64,000 bases of DNA, from the NCBI RefSeq assembly GCF_000015045.1, contig NC_008609.1:1-64000 (forward strand), read 5' to 3'. Under the pieces are notes generated by a model. The model ran no database searches and was not told where the DNA came from. It was given only the letters and a program-made list of their open reading frames with translations. Origin of the DNA: Pelobacter propionicus DSM 2379. GTDB lineage: Bacteria; Desulfobacterota; Desulfuromonadia; Geobacterales; Pseudopelobacteraceae. This document shows positions 13,408-21,615 of the stretch, in pieces. Made by a program: the position numbers and the translations under genes. Each line of letters begins with the position of its first letter. Within the stretch, counting starts at the first letter, position 1.

Positions 13408-14952
13408 GTGACCACTATTCTTCTATTCATCGTATTGGCGTTGCTGGCGGCCATCGTCATTCTCCAGATCCTTCTCCTCAAAAAGTCATCCCGGAATGAT
13501 GTCTCCTCCCTTGTTCCCCGTATTGATTCTTTCTCGCTGGCTTTGGACAGGACGGAACGCGCTGTGAGGGAAGAAGCCGCCCGGAGCAGGGATGAGGCCG
13601 GGAAGGCGGCGAAAGAGCAGCGCCAGGAGCTTGCGGAGGCCTTCAAGAGCTTCGGCGGAACCCTCATGCAACGGACAGTTGAGGCCGCCAGTTTGCAGAA
13701 GATGCAGCTTGATACCTTTTCCAATCAACTCTCCACGTTTTCCCAGGCCAGCGGTGAAAGGCTCGATGGTATCCGGAGCGAATCCGCTACGGGTGCCAAA
13801 CAGTTGAGAGAAGAGGTCATCGCTACGTTGAAAGGGATAACAGAATCCACTACGACCACGATGGGCGAGATGGCAAACCAGCAAAAGTCGCAACTGGATT
13901 CCATGTCTCTGGCCATCGGCAAGCTTTCCGAGTCCAACGAGAAGAAACTGGAAGAGTTGCGGACCGCGATGGAAGGCAAGCTGCAGAGCATGCAGGCCGA
14001 TAACGCAAAGCAGCTGGAACTGATGCGCCAGACCGTTGACGAGAAGCTCCAGGGCACGCTGGAAAAGCGTCTGGGGGAATCGTTCAGGCAGGTGAGCGAG
14101 CGGCTGGAACTGGTCCACAAGGGGCTGGGCGAAATGCAGGTTCTGGCCTCGGGCGTCGGCGACCTGAAGAAGGTGCTCTCAAACGTGAAAACCCGCGGGA
14201 CATGGGGGGAGGTGCAGCTGGGCGCGCTCCTGGAGCAGGTTCTGACTCCCGATCAGTATGTCGCCAACCTGTCGACCAAAGGGGGTGGCGAGCGGGTGGA
14301 GTTCGCCATCAGGCTTCCCGGGCAGGGCAACGACCGGGATGAGGCCGTGTGGCTTCCCATAGACGCCAAGTTCCCGGTGGAGGATTACCAGCGGCTTGTT
14401 GAGGCTCAGGAGCGGGGCGACCTGGATGGGGTCGAGGCGGCGGGAAAACTGCTGGAAATGCGGGTCAAGGCTTGCGCTGGCGATATCTGCTCCAAATATC
14501 TGAATCCGCCCAGGACCACCGATTTCGCCATTCTCTTTCTGCCGGTGGAGGGGCTGTTCGCCGAGGTGATTCGAAGAACCGGTTTGACGGAGTTCATACA
14601 GCGCGAGTGTCGAGTCGTCATCGCCGGGCCGACCACGCTCTGGTCCATTCTGAGCAGTCTCCAGATGGGCTTCCGCACCCTGGCCATCCAGAAGCGCTCC
14701 AGCGAGGTCTGGAACCTCCTGGCCGCGGTGAAGACCGAGTGGACCAAATACGGTGATGTGCTGGAGTCGGTGCAGAAGAAGCTCCATCAGGCTTCGGAAA
14801 CCATCGAGAAAGCCAAGACCAGATCGCGGGCCGTCGGGAGAAAACTCAGGGATGTGCAGGAACTCCCGGTCAGCGAGGCGAATGCCATTCTTCCCCACAG
14901 CCTCCTGGCGGATGAAGACGCGGGGGGCGGTGATGTGGGGACAGTTGGCTAA
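13408..14952 (+). CDS. rmuC: DNA recombination protein RmuC homologue
   Basis: RmuC limits recombination at inverted repeats and is predicted to be a nuclease-fold protein. The 514-residue product starts at GTG 13408 behind AGGGGAG. It has an N-terminal membrane anchor (about residues 2-24), a long coiled coil (about 35-225) and the RmuC domain (about 230-470) with the motifs NVKTRGTWGEVQLGALLEQ and LPIDAKFP, where the aspartate and lysine fit the restriction-endonuclease-like core. The length and layout are typical. It begins a new transcription unit on the far side of the Fic/Doc island. Confidence 0.93.
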   Translation: MTTILLFIVLALLAAIVILQILLLKKSSRNDVSSLVPRIDSFSLALDRTERAVREEAARSRDEAGKAAKEQRQELAEAFKSFGGTLMQRTVEAASLQKMQLDTFSNQLSTFSQASGERLDGIRSESATGAKQLREEVIATLKGITESTTTTMGEMANQQKSQLDSMSLAIGKLSESNEKKLEELRTAMEGKLQSMQADNAKQLELMRQTVDEKLQGTLEKRLGESFRQVSERLELVHKGLGEMQVLASGVGDLKKVLSNVKTRGTWGEVQLGALLEQVLTPDQYVANLSTKGGGERVEFAIRLPGQGNDRDEAVWLPIDAKFPVEDYQRLVEAQERGDLDGVEAAGKLLEMRVKACAGDICSKYLNPPRTTDFAILFLPVEGLFAEVIRRTGLTEFIQRECRVVIAGPTTLWSILSSLQMGFRTLAIQKRSSEVWNLLAAVKTEWTKYGDVLESVQKKLHQASETIEKAKTRSRAVGRKLRDVQELPVSEANAILPHSLLADEDAGGGDVGTVG

Positions 14953-15001
14953 CCCCGAATGAAACCAAAAATTACTAATAAACTCAAGGAGATACCATAA
15001 C

Positions 15002-15478
15002 ATGCGCATCGGACACGGCTACGACGTCCACAAACTGGTTGAGGGGAGAAAGCTGATCATGGGGGGGGTGGATATCCCCTGGGAGAAGGGACTGTTGGGG
15101 CATTCCGACGCCGACGTGTTGCTGCACGCCATTGCCGACGCCATCCTGGGCGCCCTGGGCGAGGGGGATATCGGCAAGCATTTCCCCGACACCGATCCGG
15201 CATACAAGGGGGCCGACAGCCTGAAGCTTCTGGAGCATGTGGCTAATCTGGCGATCGCGAAGGGGTACTGCCTGGGCAACCTGGACGCCACCATCATCGC
15301 CCAGCGTCCCAAGATGGCGCCTCACATCCCTGCCATGCGGGAGAACATCGCCCGGGTGCTGAGGAGCACGGTGGATCGGGTCAATGTCAAGGCCACCACC
15401 GAGGAGGGCTTGAGCTTCACCGGCAGGGGGGAAGGGATCTCGGCCCATGCCGTGGTGCTGATGATCGGTAAGGGGTGA
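15002..15478 (+). CDS. ispF: 2-C-methyl-D-erythritol 2,4-cyclodiphosphate synthase
   Basis: IspF converts CDP-methylerythritol 2-phosphate to the cyclodiphosphate in the non-mevalonate isoprenoid pathway. The 158-residue protein has the family signature from the N-terminus: RIGHGYDVH with zinc ligands D8 and H10, the [12 protein letters not shown] motif with the third ligand H42, and the C-terminal [21 protein letters not shown] segment. AAGGAG precedes the ATG. ispD is not adjacent; rmuC precedes it by 49 bases. Confidence 0.98.
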   Translation: MRIGHGYDVHKLVEGRKLIMGGVDIPWEKGLLGHSDADVLLHAIADAILGALGEGDIGKHFPDTDPAYKGADSLKLLEHVANLAIAKGYCLGNLDATIIAQRPKMAPHIPAMRENIARVLRSTVDRVNVKATTEEGLSFTGRGEGISAHAVVLMIGKG

Positions 15479-15644
15479 TTCAAGTTGGAAAAGGCGGATA
15501 CTCACGCAAAGGCGCAACGTTCGCGAAGACAACCGAAAACGTATCTAAAACAAACGACTCACTCCATGCGGGGAGTTGGTTATGTTGTATACCAGTTGAT
15601 TATCATTGCGTGAGACGAATTGTCGATTTGAGGTTCAAATGACG

Positions 15645-15672
15645 CAGGGGCGGGTCTGATGGCCCGCCCCTG
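15645..15672. terminator. GC-rich hairpin between converging ispF and dnaJ-like genes
   Basis: CAGGGGCGGG (15645-15654) pairs perfectly with CCCGCCCCTG (15663-15672) around an eight-base loop. There is only a weak T-rich tract on either side, so termination is likely but not certain. It sits between two convergent genes. Confidence 0.55.
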
Positions 15673-15698
15673 GAATACTGCCTCTTTTCAGTTTCCGC

Positions 15699-16607
15699 CT
15701 ACAGCCCCTTCTGGGCCAGTTCCTCCACCAGCTTCTTCTGGTCGCTGTTCAGCCGTTCCGGCACATGCAGGCCGATCTTCACGTACAGGTCCCCTTTGGT
15801 GTTGGACGAGAGGGTCTTGACGCCGCACCCCTTCAGCCGGATTTTGGTTCCGGGCTGAATGCCGGCCGGTACCTTGATGCGCTTGTCCCCCTCCAGGGTC
15901 GGCACATCCAGGGATACCCCCAGGCAGGCGGCGCTGAAGGCGATCGAGCGCTCCACGAACAGGTCGCCGCCGTCGCGGGTGAATACCGGGTCAGGCAGGG
16001 TACGGATGATCAGAAACAGGTCGCCCGACGGACCACCCCCGTCACCCGGGCTCCCCTTACCGCTGATGCGGATCCTGCTGCCGTTGTCCACCCCGGCCGG
16101 GATTTTGACCTTCAGTTCCTCGCGGACGCCGTTGCGGCGGAAGGCGATCACCTTCTCGGCCCCCTGGACCGCATCGCGGAAGCTGACATCGGTCTCCATC
16201 TCCAGATCGCTGCCCCGCTGGGGGCCGGGCCGGAAGCCTCCCCGGGCTCCCCTCCTGCCTCCACCGAAACCACCGCCGCCGAACAGGCGCGAGAAGATGT
16301 CCTCGCCCCCCCCCATGCCCATGTCGCGGAAGGTTCCGCCAAAGTCGAAGTTGCGGAAGATGTCCTCCTGGCTGTACTGCTTGTGGAAGCCGCTGGAGCC
16401 GTAGGTATCGTACTGTTCCTTCTTCTGTGGGTCGGAGAGCACAGCGTAGGCCTCGTTGATCTCCTTGAACTTCTCCTCGGCGGACTTGTCGCCCTGGTTG
16501 CGGTCCGGGTGGTACTTGACCGCCAGCTTGCGGAAAGCCTTCTTGATCTCGTCGGGGGTGGCCTTCTTGTCGACTCCGAGGGTCTTGTAGTAATCGGTCT
16601 GTGACAT
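15699..16607 (-). CDS. DnaJ-class co-chaperone, CbpA-like (no zinc finger)
   Basis: The 302-residue protein starts with a J domain (about 5-70) containing the HPD tripeptide in VKYHPDRNQGD, which stimulates DnaK ATPase activity. A Gly/Phe-rich linker (about 75-130) follows, then the C-terminal substrate-binding domains (about 135-295). The CxxCxGxG zinc-finger repeats of true DnaJ are absent, so it belongs with type II proteins such as CbpA/DjlB. It is a single gene on the minus strand, facing ispF. dnaK is not nearby. Confidence 0.93.
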   Translation of the reverse strand: MSQTDYYKTLGVDKKATPDEIKKAFRKLAVKYHPDRNQGDKSAEEKFKEINEAYAVLSDPQKKEQYDTYGSSGFHKQYSQEDIFRNFDFGGTFRDMGMGGGEDIFSRLFGGGGFGGGRRGARGGFRPGPQRGSDLEMETDVSFRDAVQGAEKVIAFRRNGVREELKVKIPAGVDNGSRIRISGKGSPGDGGGPSGDLFLIIRTLPDPVFTRDGGDLFVERSIAFSAACLGVSLDVPTLEGDKRIKVPAGIQPGTKIRLKGCGVKTLSSNTKGDLYVKIGLHVPERLNSDQKKLVEELAQKGL

Positions 16608-16743
16608 GCGCTTTCCTTTGTAAATAAATCAACTGGTTTTGAGAACAATGTAAGTCGCCTTGTCCGGCATGTCAATACGGCTGCCCAACCTTGACAGCCA
16701 CTTTTCGTCAACGTACTATCCACGCCATGGAGGGAACCATCCC

Positions 16744-18153
16744 ATGAAGAGAGCGATCATCGTCGGTGGCGGCATATCCGGCCTGGCAACGGCCTGGCTG
16801 CTGCGGGAGAAAGCGCTGGCGTGCGGCATACAACTGGAGCTTGTGCTGCTGGAAAAGGATCAGCGGCCAGGGGGGAAGATCCGCAGCATCCACGAGGGTG
16901 GATACGTCTGCGAGTGGGGCCCCAACGGCTTTCTGGACAGCAAGCCCCAGACCCTGGAACTGTGCGACGCCGTAGGCGTCAGCAGCGATCTGCTGCGCAG
17001 CAACGACAATGCCCGCAAGCGCTTCATCTATTCCGACGGAGAGCTGCACCGCCTTCCCGAGGGTGGGGGTACGTTCCTCAAGAGCCGCCTTATTTCCTGG
17101 CCCGGCAAGCTGCGCCTGGCCCTGGAGCCGACCCCCTTCATTGCCCGTACCCCTGCGGGGGTTGACGAGTCCCTGGCTGATTTCGCCCGCCGCCGCCTGG
17201 GAGGGGAAGCCTTGGACAAACTGATCTCACCCATGGTCTCGGGTATCTTTGCCGGCGACCCGGAGACCATGTCGCTGGTCTCCTGTTTCCCCCGCATCGC
17301 CCAGCTGGAGCGGGAGTACGGCGGCCTGATCAGGGCCATGGTCAGGCTGGCCAGACAGAAGAAGCGGGAACGGGCCGCCGGGAAGGCGGTCTCCTCTGCT
17401 GCCGGACCGGGAGGGGTGCTGACCTCCTTCCGTCCGGGTATCCAGTATCTCACCGACAGTCTGGCGGCCTCCCTGGGGGGGATCGTCATGGCGGACCGGG
17501 AGGTGAGCTGGGTCAGGCGGGGGAAGAGCGCGGCCTGGAGAGTCGGTTGCCGTGACGGCGGCGAGTATGACGCCGATCTGGTGATCGTTGCCTCGCCGGC
17601 CCATGCGGCCAGCGCCATACTCCATGACTGTGACGCAGGGATCGCTTCGATCTTGGAGAGCATCCCCTATGCCAGCATGACGGTGGTCTGCCTCGGCTAT
17701 GAGCGGGAGCTGGTCAGCCACCCCCTGGACGGTTTCGGCTACCTGATCCCCAAAAAAGAGGGGCGCAGCATCCTGGGAACGCTCTGGGACTCCAGCATGT
17801 TCGAGAACCGGGCGCCGACGGGAAAGGTGCTCTTGCGCAGCATGGTGGGTGGGGCCTGTTTTCCCGACTATGTGCACATGGGTGACGACGAACTGCTTGG
17901 CCGGGTCAGGGGGGATATGAAAGATGTCATGGGTATCGTCGCGGAGCCCTCTTTCATCCGGATCTTTCGCCATCCCCAAGCCATCCCCCAGTACACCGTC
18001 GGTCACGGGGAGAGGCTTAAGCACCTGGAGGAGCGGCTGGCTTGTCATCCCGGCCTGATCCTGACCGGCAACTCCTATCGCGGCATCGGCCTGAACGACT
18101 GCGTGGCTGCGGCCCAGAGGGCGTCGGATCAGGCCCTGGAACTGCTTCGCTGA
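16744..18153 (+). CDS. hemY: Protoporphyrinogen oxidase, HemY/HemG type
   Basis: The enzyme is a FAD-dependent oxidase that oxidises (copro)protoporphyrinogen during haem synthesis. The N-terminus has the dinucleotide-binding motif VGGGISGLATAWLL and a downstream EKDQRPGGKIRS segment. The central region has SPMVSGIFAGDPETMSL, and the C-terminus has GNSYRGIGLNDCV, both typical of the oxygen-type oxidase family. The frame is open upstream, but ATG 16744 is preceded by GGAGGG nine bases away and matches family starts, giving 469 residues. Whether the substrate is coproporphyrinogen or protoporphyrinogen cannot be decided here. Confidence 0.93.
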   Translation: MKRAIIVGGGISGLATAWLLREKALACGIQLELVLLEKDQRPGGKIRSIHEGGYVCEWGPNGFLDSKPQTLELCDAVGVSSDLLRSNDNARKRFIYSDGELHRLPEGGGTFLKSRLISWPGKLRLALEPTPFIARTPAGVDESLADFARRRLGGEALDKLISPMVSGIFAGDPETMSLVSCFPRIAQLEREYGGLIRAMVRLARQKKRERAAGKAVSSAAGPGGVLTSFRPGIQYLTDSLAASLGGIVMADREVSWVRRGKSAAWRVGCRDGGEYDADLVIVASPAHAASAILHDCDAGIASILESIPYASMTVVCLGYERELVSHPLDGFGYLIPKKEGRSILGTLWDSSMFENRAPTGKVLLRSMVGGACFPDYVHMGDDELLGRVRGDMKDVMGIVAEPSFIRIFRHPQAIPQYTVGHGERLKHLEERLACHPGLILTGNSYRGIGLNDCVAAAQRASDQALELLR

Positions 18154-18155
18154 GC

Positions 18156-18899
18156 ATGGCGGGGAACGGGGAACGCCGGCATGATGCCATGCCAGCCATG
18201 GAGATTATTCATCAGGGGGTGACGATCAGCTTCCACTACTGCCGGTCGCGGCGCAGAAGTCTGGGCATGACCGTGAGAAGGGACAAGTCGGTGTGGGTCA
18301 GGGTTCCCCTGGCTACTCCCCTGGATGAGATCAGGGCTTTCGTGGGCCGTAAGGCGGACTGGATCCAGATGGTCTGGCAGCGCCTGGAGAGCTGCCTACC
18401 GCAAAGCGGACAGAGTTTCCAGAGCGGCGCGATCTTTCCCTATCAGGGGAGGGAGTACCTGTTGCGCGTGGAGCGGGGGGCGGGCGAGGCTGTTTCGCTC
18501 CGTGGTCATGAACTGGTGGTGTGCAGCAGCCAGGGGGATGATCATGGACAACTGGCCGGTGTGATCGATGCCTGGTACCGCGGGCGGGCCGTGGAACTCT
18601 TCGGGGAGCGGGCCAGGGAATGCCACCGCAGAATGGAGGCGGAAGCTTTTCCGCTTCCTCCCATCGTGATCAGAAGCATGAAGAGCCGCTGGGGGAGCTA
18701 TTCCTACCGCACCGGCCGCATCTGCCTCAACCTGAACCTGATCAAGGCGCCGCTCCCCTGTCTCGATTATGTGATCATCCACGAACTCTGCCACATCAGG
18801 GTACCGAACCACGGGCCGCACTTCTGGAAGTTGGTCAGCCGCTACGCCCCGGATCACGCCGAGTTGCGGCGGCAACTGAGACAGTGCGGGGCGCTCTGA
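18156..18899 (+). CDS. YgjP-like (DUF45) metallopeptidase-fold protein
   Basis: The product of about 247 residues ends in a zinc-metallopeptidase motif, HELCH followed by HGPHFW, with the preceding MKSRWGSY segment typical of the YgjP/WLM-related DUF45 family. The substrate is unknown; relatives are sometimes linked to nucleic-acid metabolism, but this is weak. The start is uncertain: ATG 18156 lies two bases after the protoporphyrinogen oxidase stop, and ATG 18189 or 18198 would be 11 to 14 residues shorter; none has a good ribosome binding site. It is probably co-transcribed with the oxidase. Confidence 0.85.
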   Translation: MAGNGERRHDAMPAMEIIHQGVTISFHYCRSRRRSLGMTVRRDKSVWVRVPLATPLDEIRAFVGRKADWIQMVWQRLESCLPQSGQSFQSGAIFPYQGREYLLRVERGAGEAVSLRGHELVVCSSQGDDHGQLAGVIDAWYRGRAVELFGERARECHRRMEAEAFPLPPIVIRSMKSRWGSYSYRTGRICLNLNLIKAPLPCLDYVIIHELCHIRVPNHGPHFWKLVSRYAPDHAELRRQLRQCGAL

Positions 18900-18929
18900 T
18901 CGCGCCGAAGGGCTTTTTACGCTGCAAAC

Positions 18930-18973
18930 GACAATGCCGGAGTTTCGTGGTGATCACGAACTCCGGCATTGTC
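18930..18973. terminator. Long near-perfect hairpin between convergent genes
   Basis: GACAATGCCGGAG at 18930-18942 pairs with CTCCGGCATTGTC at 18961-18973, extended inward by TTCGTG/CACGAA with a single bulged T, giving about 19 base pairs around a five-base loop. No T run follows on either strand. It may terminate the convergent DUF45 and fabH transcripts or act as an RNA-stability element. Confidence 0.55.
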
Positions 18974-19005
18974 ACACATTGGACAAGGGATTTCCGTGAA
19001 GCGGA

Positions 19006-19989
19006 TCAGAACCTGATCAAAAGCCCGCCCCAGGAGAGCCCGCCACCGAAGGCCATGGTAAGCACCAGGTCGCCCGGCTTAATGGTGCCGTTGTTCATGT
19101 TTTCCGCCAGGACCAGGGCAACGGAAGCGGAGGAGGTATTGCCGCAGCGATCAAGGTTGAGCAGAAAGCGTTCCTTGGGGTAGTCGAACTTCTTGGCGAT
19201 GAAGTCGATCATGCGGATGTTGGCCTGGTGGGGGATGATGTGGGTCAGGTCGGACGGTTCCACGCCGGCCCTCCTGCACAGTTCGGTGATGATCTCGGGG
19301 ATCACGCTGGTGGCGAAGACATAGACCTGCTTACCGGCCATCTTGAAGGTGTTCTCCCGGTTGGCGATGGTCTCGGCGTTGATCGGCTTGCGCGACCCGG
19401 AGGAGGGGACCTGGATCAGCTCCCAGCCGGAGCCGTCGCTGCGCATGTAGGTGCTGAGGATACCCCGGTCCGGGGTGTCGCTGGCCCGCAGGATGGCGGC
19501 GCCGGCGCCGTCGCCGAAGAGCGTGCAGGTGTTCTTGTCCTGGAAGTCCAGGATACGGGAATAGGTATCGGCGCCGATGGCCATCACGGTCTTGTACTTG
19601 CCGCTGCGGATGAAGTTGTCGGCGGTTTCCATGGCAAAGACGAAGCTGCTGCAGACCGCGTTGATGTCGAAGACAAAGGCGTTTTTGGCGCCGATGTTGT
19701 TCTGGACGATGCAGGCCGTGGCAGGGAGACTCATGTCCGGCGTGGATGTACCCAACACGATGCAGTCGATCTCGTCGGCCGAAATTCCGGCGGACTCAAG
19801 GGCGTTCCGGGCGGCGATGGTCGCCAGGTCGGACGTGGCCTGATCTTCGCGGGCAAAACGCCGCTCCCGTATTCCGGTACGGCTGAAGATCCACTCGTCG
19901 GCGTTCTCCACCAACGGTTCAAAATAGTCGTTGGAAATCACCTGTTCCGGCGAATAACCGCCACTGCCAATTATCTGAGAATGAATCAT
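19006..19989 (-). CDS. fabH: Beta-ketoacyl-[acyl-carrier-protein] synthase III
   Basis: FabH condenses acetyl-CoA with malonyl-ACP to start type II fatty acid synthesis. The 327-residue protein has the catalytic Cys113 in DINAVCSSF, the His in IIPHQANIR, and the Asn in NLDRCGNTSSAS, a complete C-H-N triad. Length is typical. It is not within a fab cluster here, so it may be one of several paralogues, and priming with a different acyl-CoA is possible. Confidence 0.96.
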   Translation of the reverse strand: MIHSQIIGSGGYSPEQVISNDYFEPLVENADEWIFSRTGIRERRFAREDQATSDLATIAARNALESAGISADEIDCIVLGTSTPDMSLPATACIVQNNIGAKNAFVFDINAVCSSFVFAMETADNFIRSGKYKTVMAIGADTYSRILDFQDKNTCTLFGDGAGAAILRASDTPDRGILSTYMRSDGSGWELIQVPSSGSRKPINAETIANRENTFKMAGKQVYVFATSVIPEIITELCRRAGVEPSDLTHIIPHQANIRMIDFIAKKFDYPKERFLLNLDRCGNTSSASVALVLAENMNNGTIKPGDLVLTMAFGGGLSWGGLLIRF

Positions 19990-20124
19990 GGTAGCTCCAC
20001 TTCCTGTTTAAAATTGCCAACTGCATGATAAAACGTGAAAAAAGCACTTATCTCACAGCGGGGGGCTGTTTGTCAAACCGATTAAGGACCGCCCATGGCT
20101 GATGCGCCAGGGGTGGTCCCCCCG

Positions 20125-20454
20125 TCAACGTCCCCCGTCGATGGCTTCACGGTGGAAGAGGATATCCGCCACCGCTCCTGCCCAGAGCAGCACGAAGGCG
20201 CCCAGAAGAGCCCGGCCGTATCCCGCGGAACCCTCCAGGCCGGTCATGATGTCGGCGGGACTGACCGCGCCGGAAGCCAGCCGGGCAGAGAGCGCCGGCG
20301 CCGCGGCCTTGAGAAGAACGACCAGCGCCAGAAGGAGCAGCAGATTGGTCAGCAGGATCAGGGCGATCCCCCGGGCGCTGCGACCGAGGTAGAGCTGTCC
20401 CAATCCCGGCAGGATCAGGGCGGTCATCAGTAGAGCCCGGTTCTTGCGCGTCAT
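20125..20454 (-). CDS. Small membrane protein, unknown function
   Basis: A 109-residue protein with an N-terminal hydrophobic segment containing LILPGLGQLYLGR, reminiscent of the P-G-x-G-x-x-Y motif in TM2/DUF5683-type proteins, a second very hydrophobic stretch rich in Leu (about 28-50), and a third near residues 83-100. Its ATG overlaps the stop of suhB by four bases, indicating an operon with translational coupling. No function can be assigned. Confidence 0.7.
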   Translation of the reverse strand: MTRKNRALLMTALILPGLGQLYLGRSARGIALILLTNLLLLLALVVLLKAAAPALSARLASGAVSPADIMTGLEGSAGYGRALLGAFVLLWAGAVADILFHREAIDGGR

Positions 20455-21251
20455 GCCGCCTCCTCACTGGCAACCCGCTCCAGCATGGTCGCCATTTCTC
20501 CATGGATCAGGCCGTTGCTGGCCAGGATCCGGTTATGGAAGATTGAGTACTCCGATCCGTCGAAGCCGCTGACCATGCCCCCCGCCTCGCGCACCAACAG
20601 CACGCCGGCGGCAACGTCCCAGGGTTTGAGCTTCAGTTCCCAGAAACCGTCCAGGCGACCGGCTGCAACGCTCGCAAGGTCCAGGGCCGCCGCTCCCGCC
20701 CTGCGGATTCCCCGCGCAGCCCTTTGAAAGGCCATGAAATTGTCGAAGTTGTTAACCGGGTCGCTGGCGCAGTCATAGGGAAAACCGGTGCCCAGCAGGG
20801 TGTCTTTCAGGGGGGAACGTTCTGAAACGCGCAGGCGGCGGCCGTTCAGGAAGGCGCCCCCGCCCCTGGTGGCGGTAAACAGTTCGTCGTGGATCGGGTT
20901 GAGGATCACGCCCGCCACAAGCTCTCCATCCGCCTCCAGGGCGATGGAAACGCAGAACCAGGGAAAGCCGTGGGCGAAATTGGTGGTGCCGTCCAAGGGG
21001 TCGATGATCCAGCAGTGGGGGGATTCACTGTGGGGGCAGCTGCCCTCTTCGGCCAGTATGGAGTGATCGGGGAAGCGGTTCAGCAGTTGTTGGACGATCA
21101 GGCGTTCGGACTCCCGGTCCACCTCGGTCACCAGGTCCTTGTCCCCCTTCAGCTCTATGCTGAGCGGCGACGTGAAACGGTGGCGCTGATAGCTGCCAGC
21201 CAGGCGGGCAGCCTCGATGGCTACCTGCAGATGGTCATTCCAGGTATTCAT
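20451..21251 (-). CDS. suhB: Inositol-1-monophosphatase family protein
   Basis: The family hydrolyses inositol phosphates and related sugar or nucleotide phosphates with Mg2+. The 266-residue protein contains the metal-binding residues of the family: EE in ILAEEG, the IDPLDGTTNF motif, and the C-terminal WDVAAGVLLVREAGG motif. The frame extends upstream, but ATG 21251 has GGAGC seven bases before it and matches the usual start. It is followed by the small membrane protein with a four-base overlap. Whether it is a SuhB-like ribosome/Nus partner cannot be told. Confidence 0.92.
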   Translation of the reverse strand: MNTWNDHLQVAIEAARLAGSYQRHRFTSPLSIELKGDKDLVTEVDRESERLIVQQLLNRFPDHSILAEEGSCPHSESPHCWIIDPLDGTTNFAHGFPWFCVSIALEADGELVAGVILNPIHDELFTATRGGGAFLNGRRLRVSERSPLKDTLLGTGFPYDCASDPVNNFDNFMAFQRAARGIRRAGAAALDLASVAAGRLDGFWELKLKPWDVAAGVLLVREAGGMVSGFDGSEYSIFHNRILASNGLIHGEMATMLERVASEEAA

Positions 21252-21420
21252 GTGCGATGCTCCATGAAAAAATGCGGCCCATGTGCCGTCGGAGAAGGAG
21301 CGAATATAGCAGAGTGGCGGTTCGAGGGCAAGGACGGCCATGATTCTGCTTTGACATTACAGGAGCTTTAAGGCATATTTGCCGCATTTACACTACCGTT
21401 ACGACAGTGGAGCGTCGGCC

Positions 21421-21452
21421 ATGATCCTTATCGCAAACATACTTCTGGCCTT
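21421..21452 (+). pseudogene. yggT: 5' fragment of yggT, interrupted by an insertion sequence
   Basis: ATG 21421, preceded by GGAGCG, begins the frame MILIANILLAL, which looks like the hydrophobic start of YggT. Ten codons plus two bases later the sequence enters the left inverted repeat of an IS element. Removing the element and one copy of the flanking TT joins this frame exactly to the downstream part at 23132. The present reading frame continues into the IS for a total of 35 codons and is probably non-functional. Confidence 0.85.
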
Positions 21453-21468
21453 GGAGTCTGTCGGGCTT
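21453..21468 (+). repeat. Left terminal inverted repeat of the IS
   Basis: GGAGTCTGTCGGGCTT, an exact reverse complement of bases 23116-23131. It marks the left boundary of the element directly after the yggT 5' fragment. Confidence 0.93.
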
Positions 21469-21615
21469 AACGCATTCAGCCGTCATCTCCAGGGCGTTTT
21501 CAATTGGTTAACCTGCTGTATTTATTGAATAAGTCGTCAGCTTTAGCTTGCGTTTTCTTGGTGTATCCCGTATATTTGTCCGGTAATATCAACTGGTTAG
21601 GTATCGGGGTTGACT

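Noticed and set aside
15485-15560. Possible c-di-GMP (GEMM) riboswitch, from CACGCAAAGGCGCAACG
   Set aside because: Only a short resemblance; lies downstream of ispF with no gene after it on that strand. More likely an eroded intergenic repeat.
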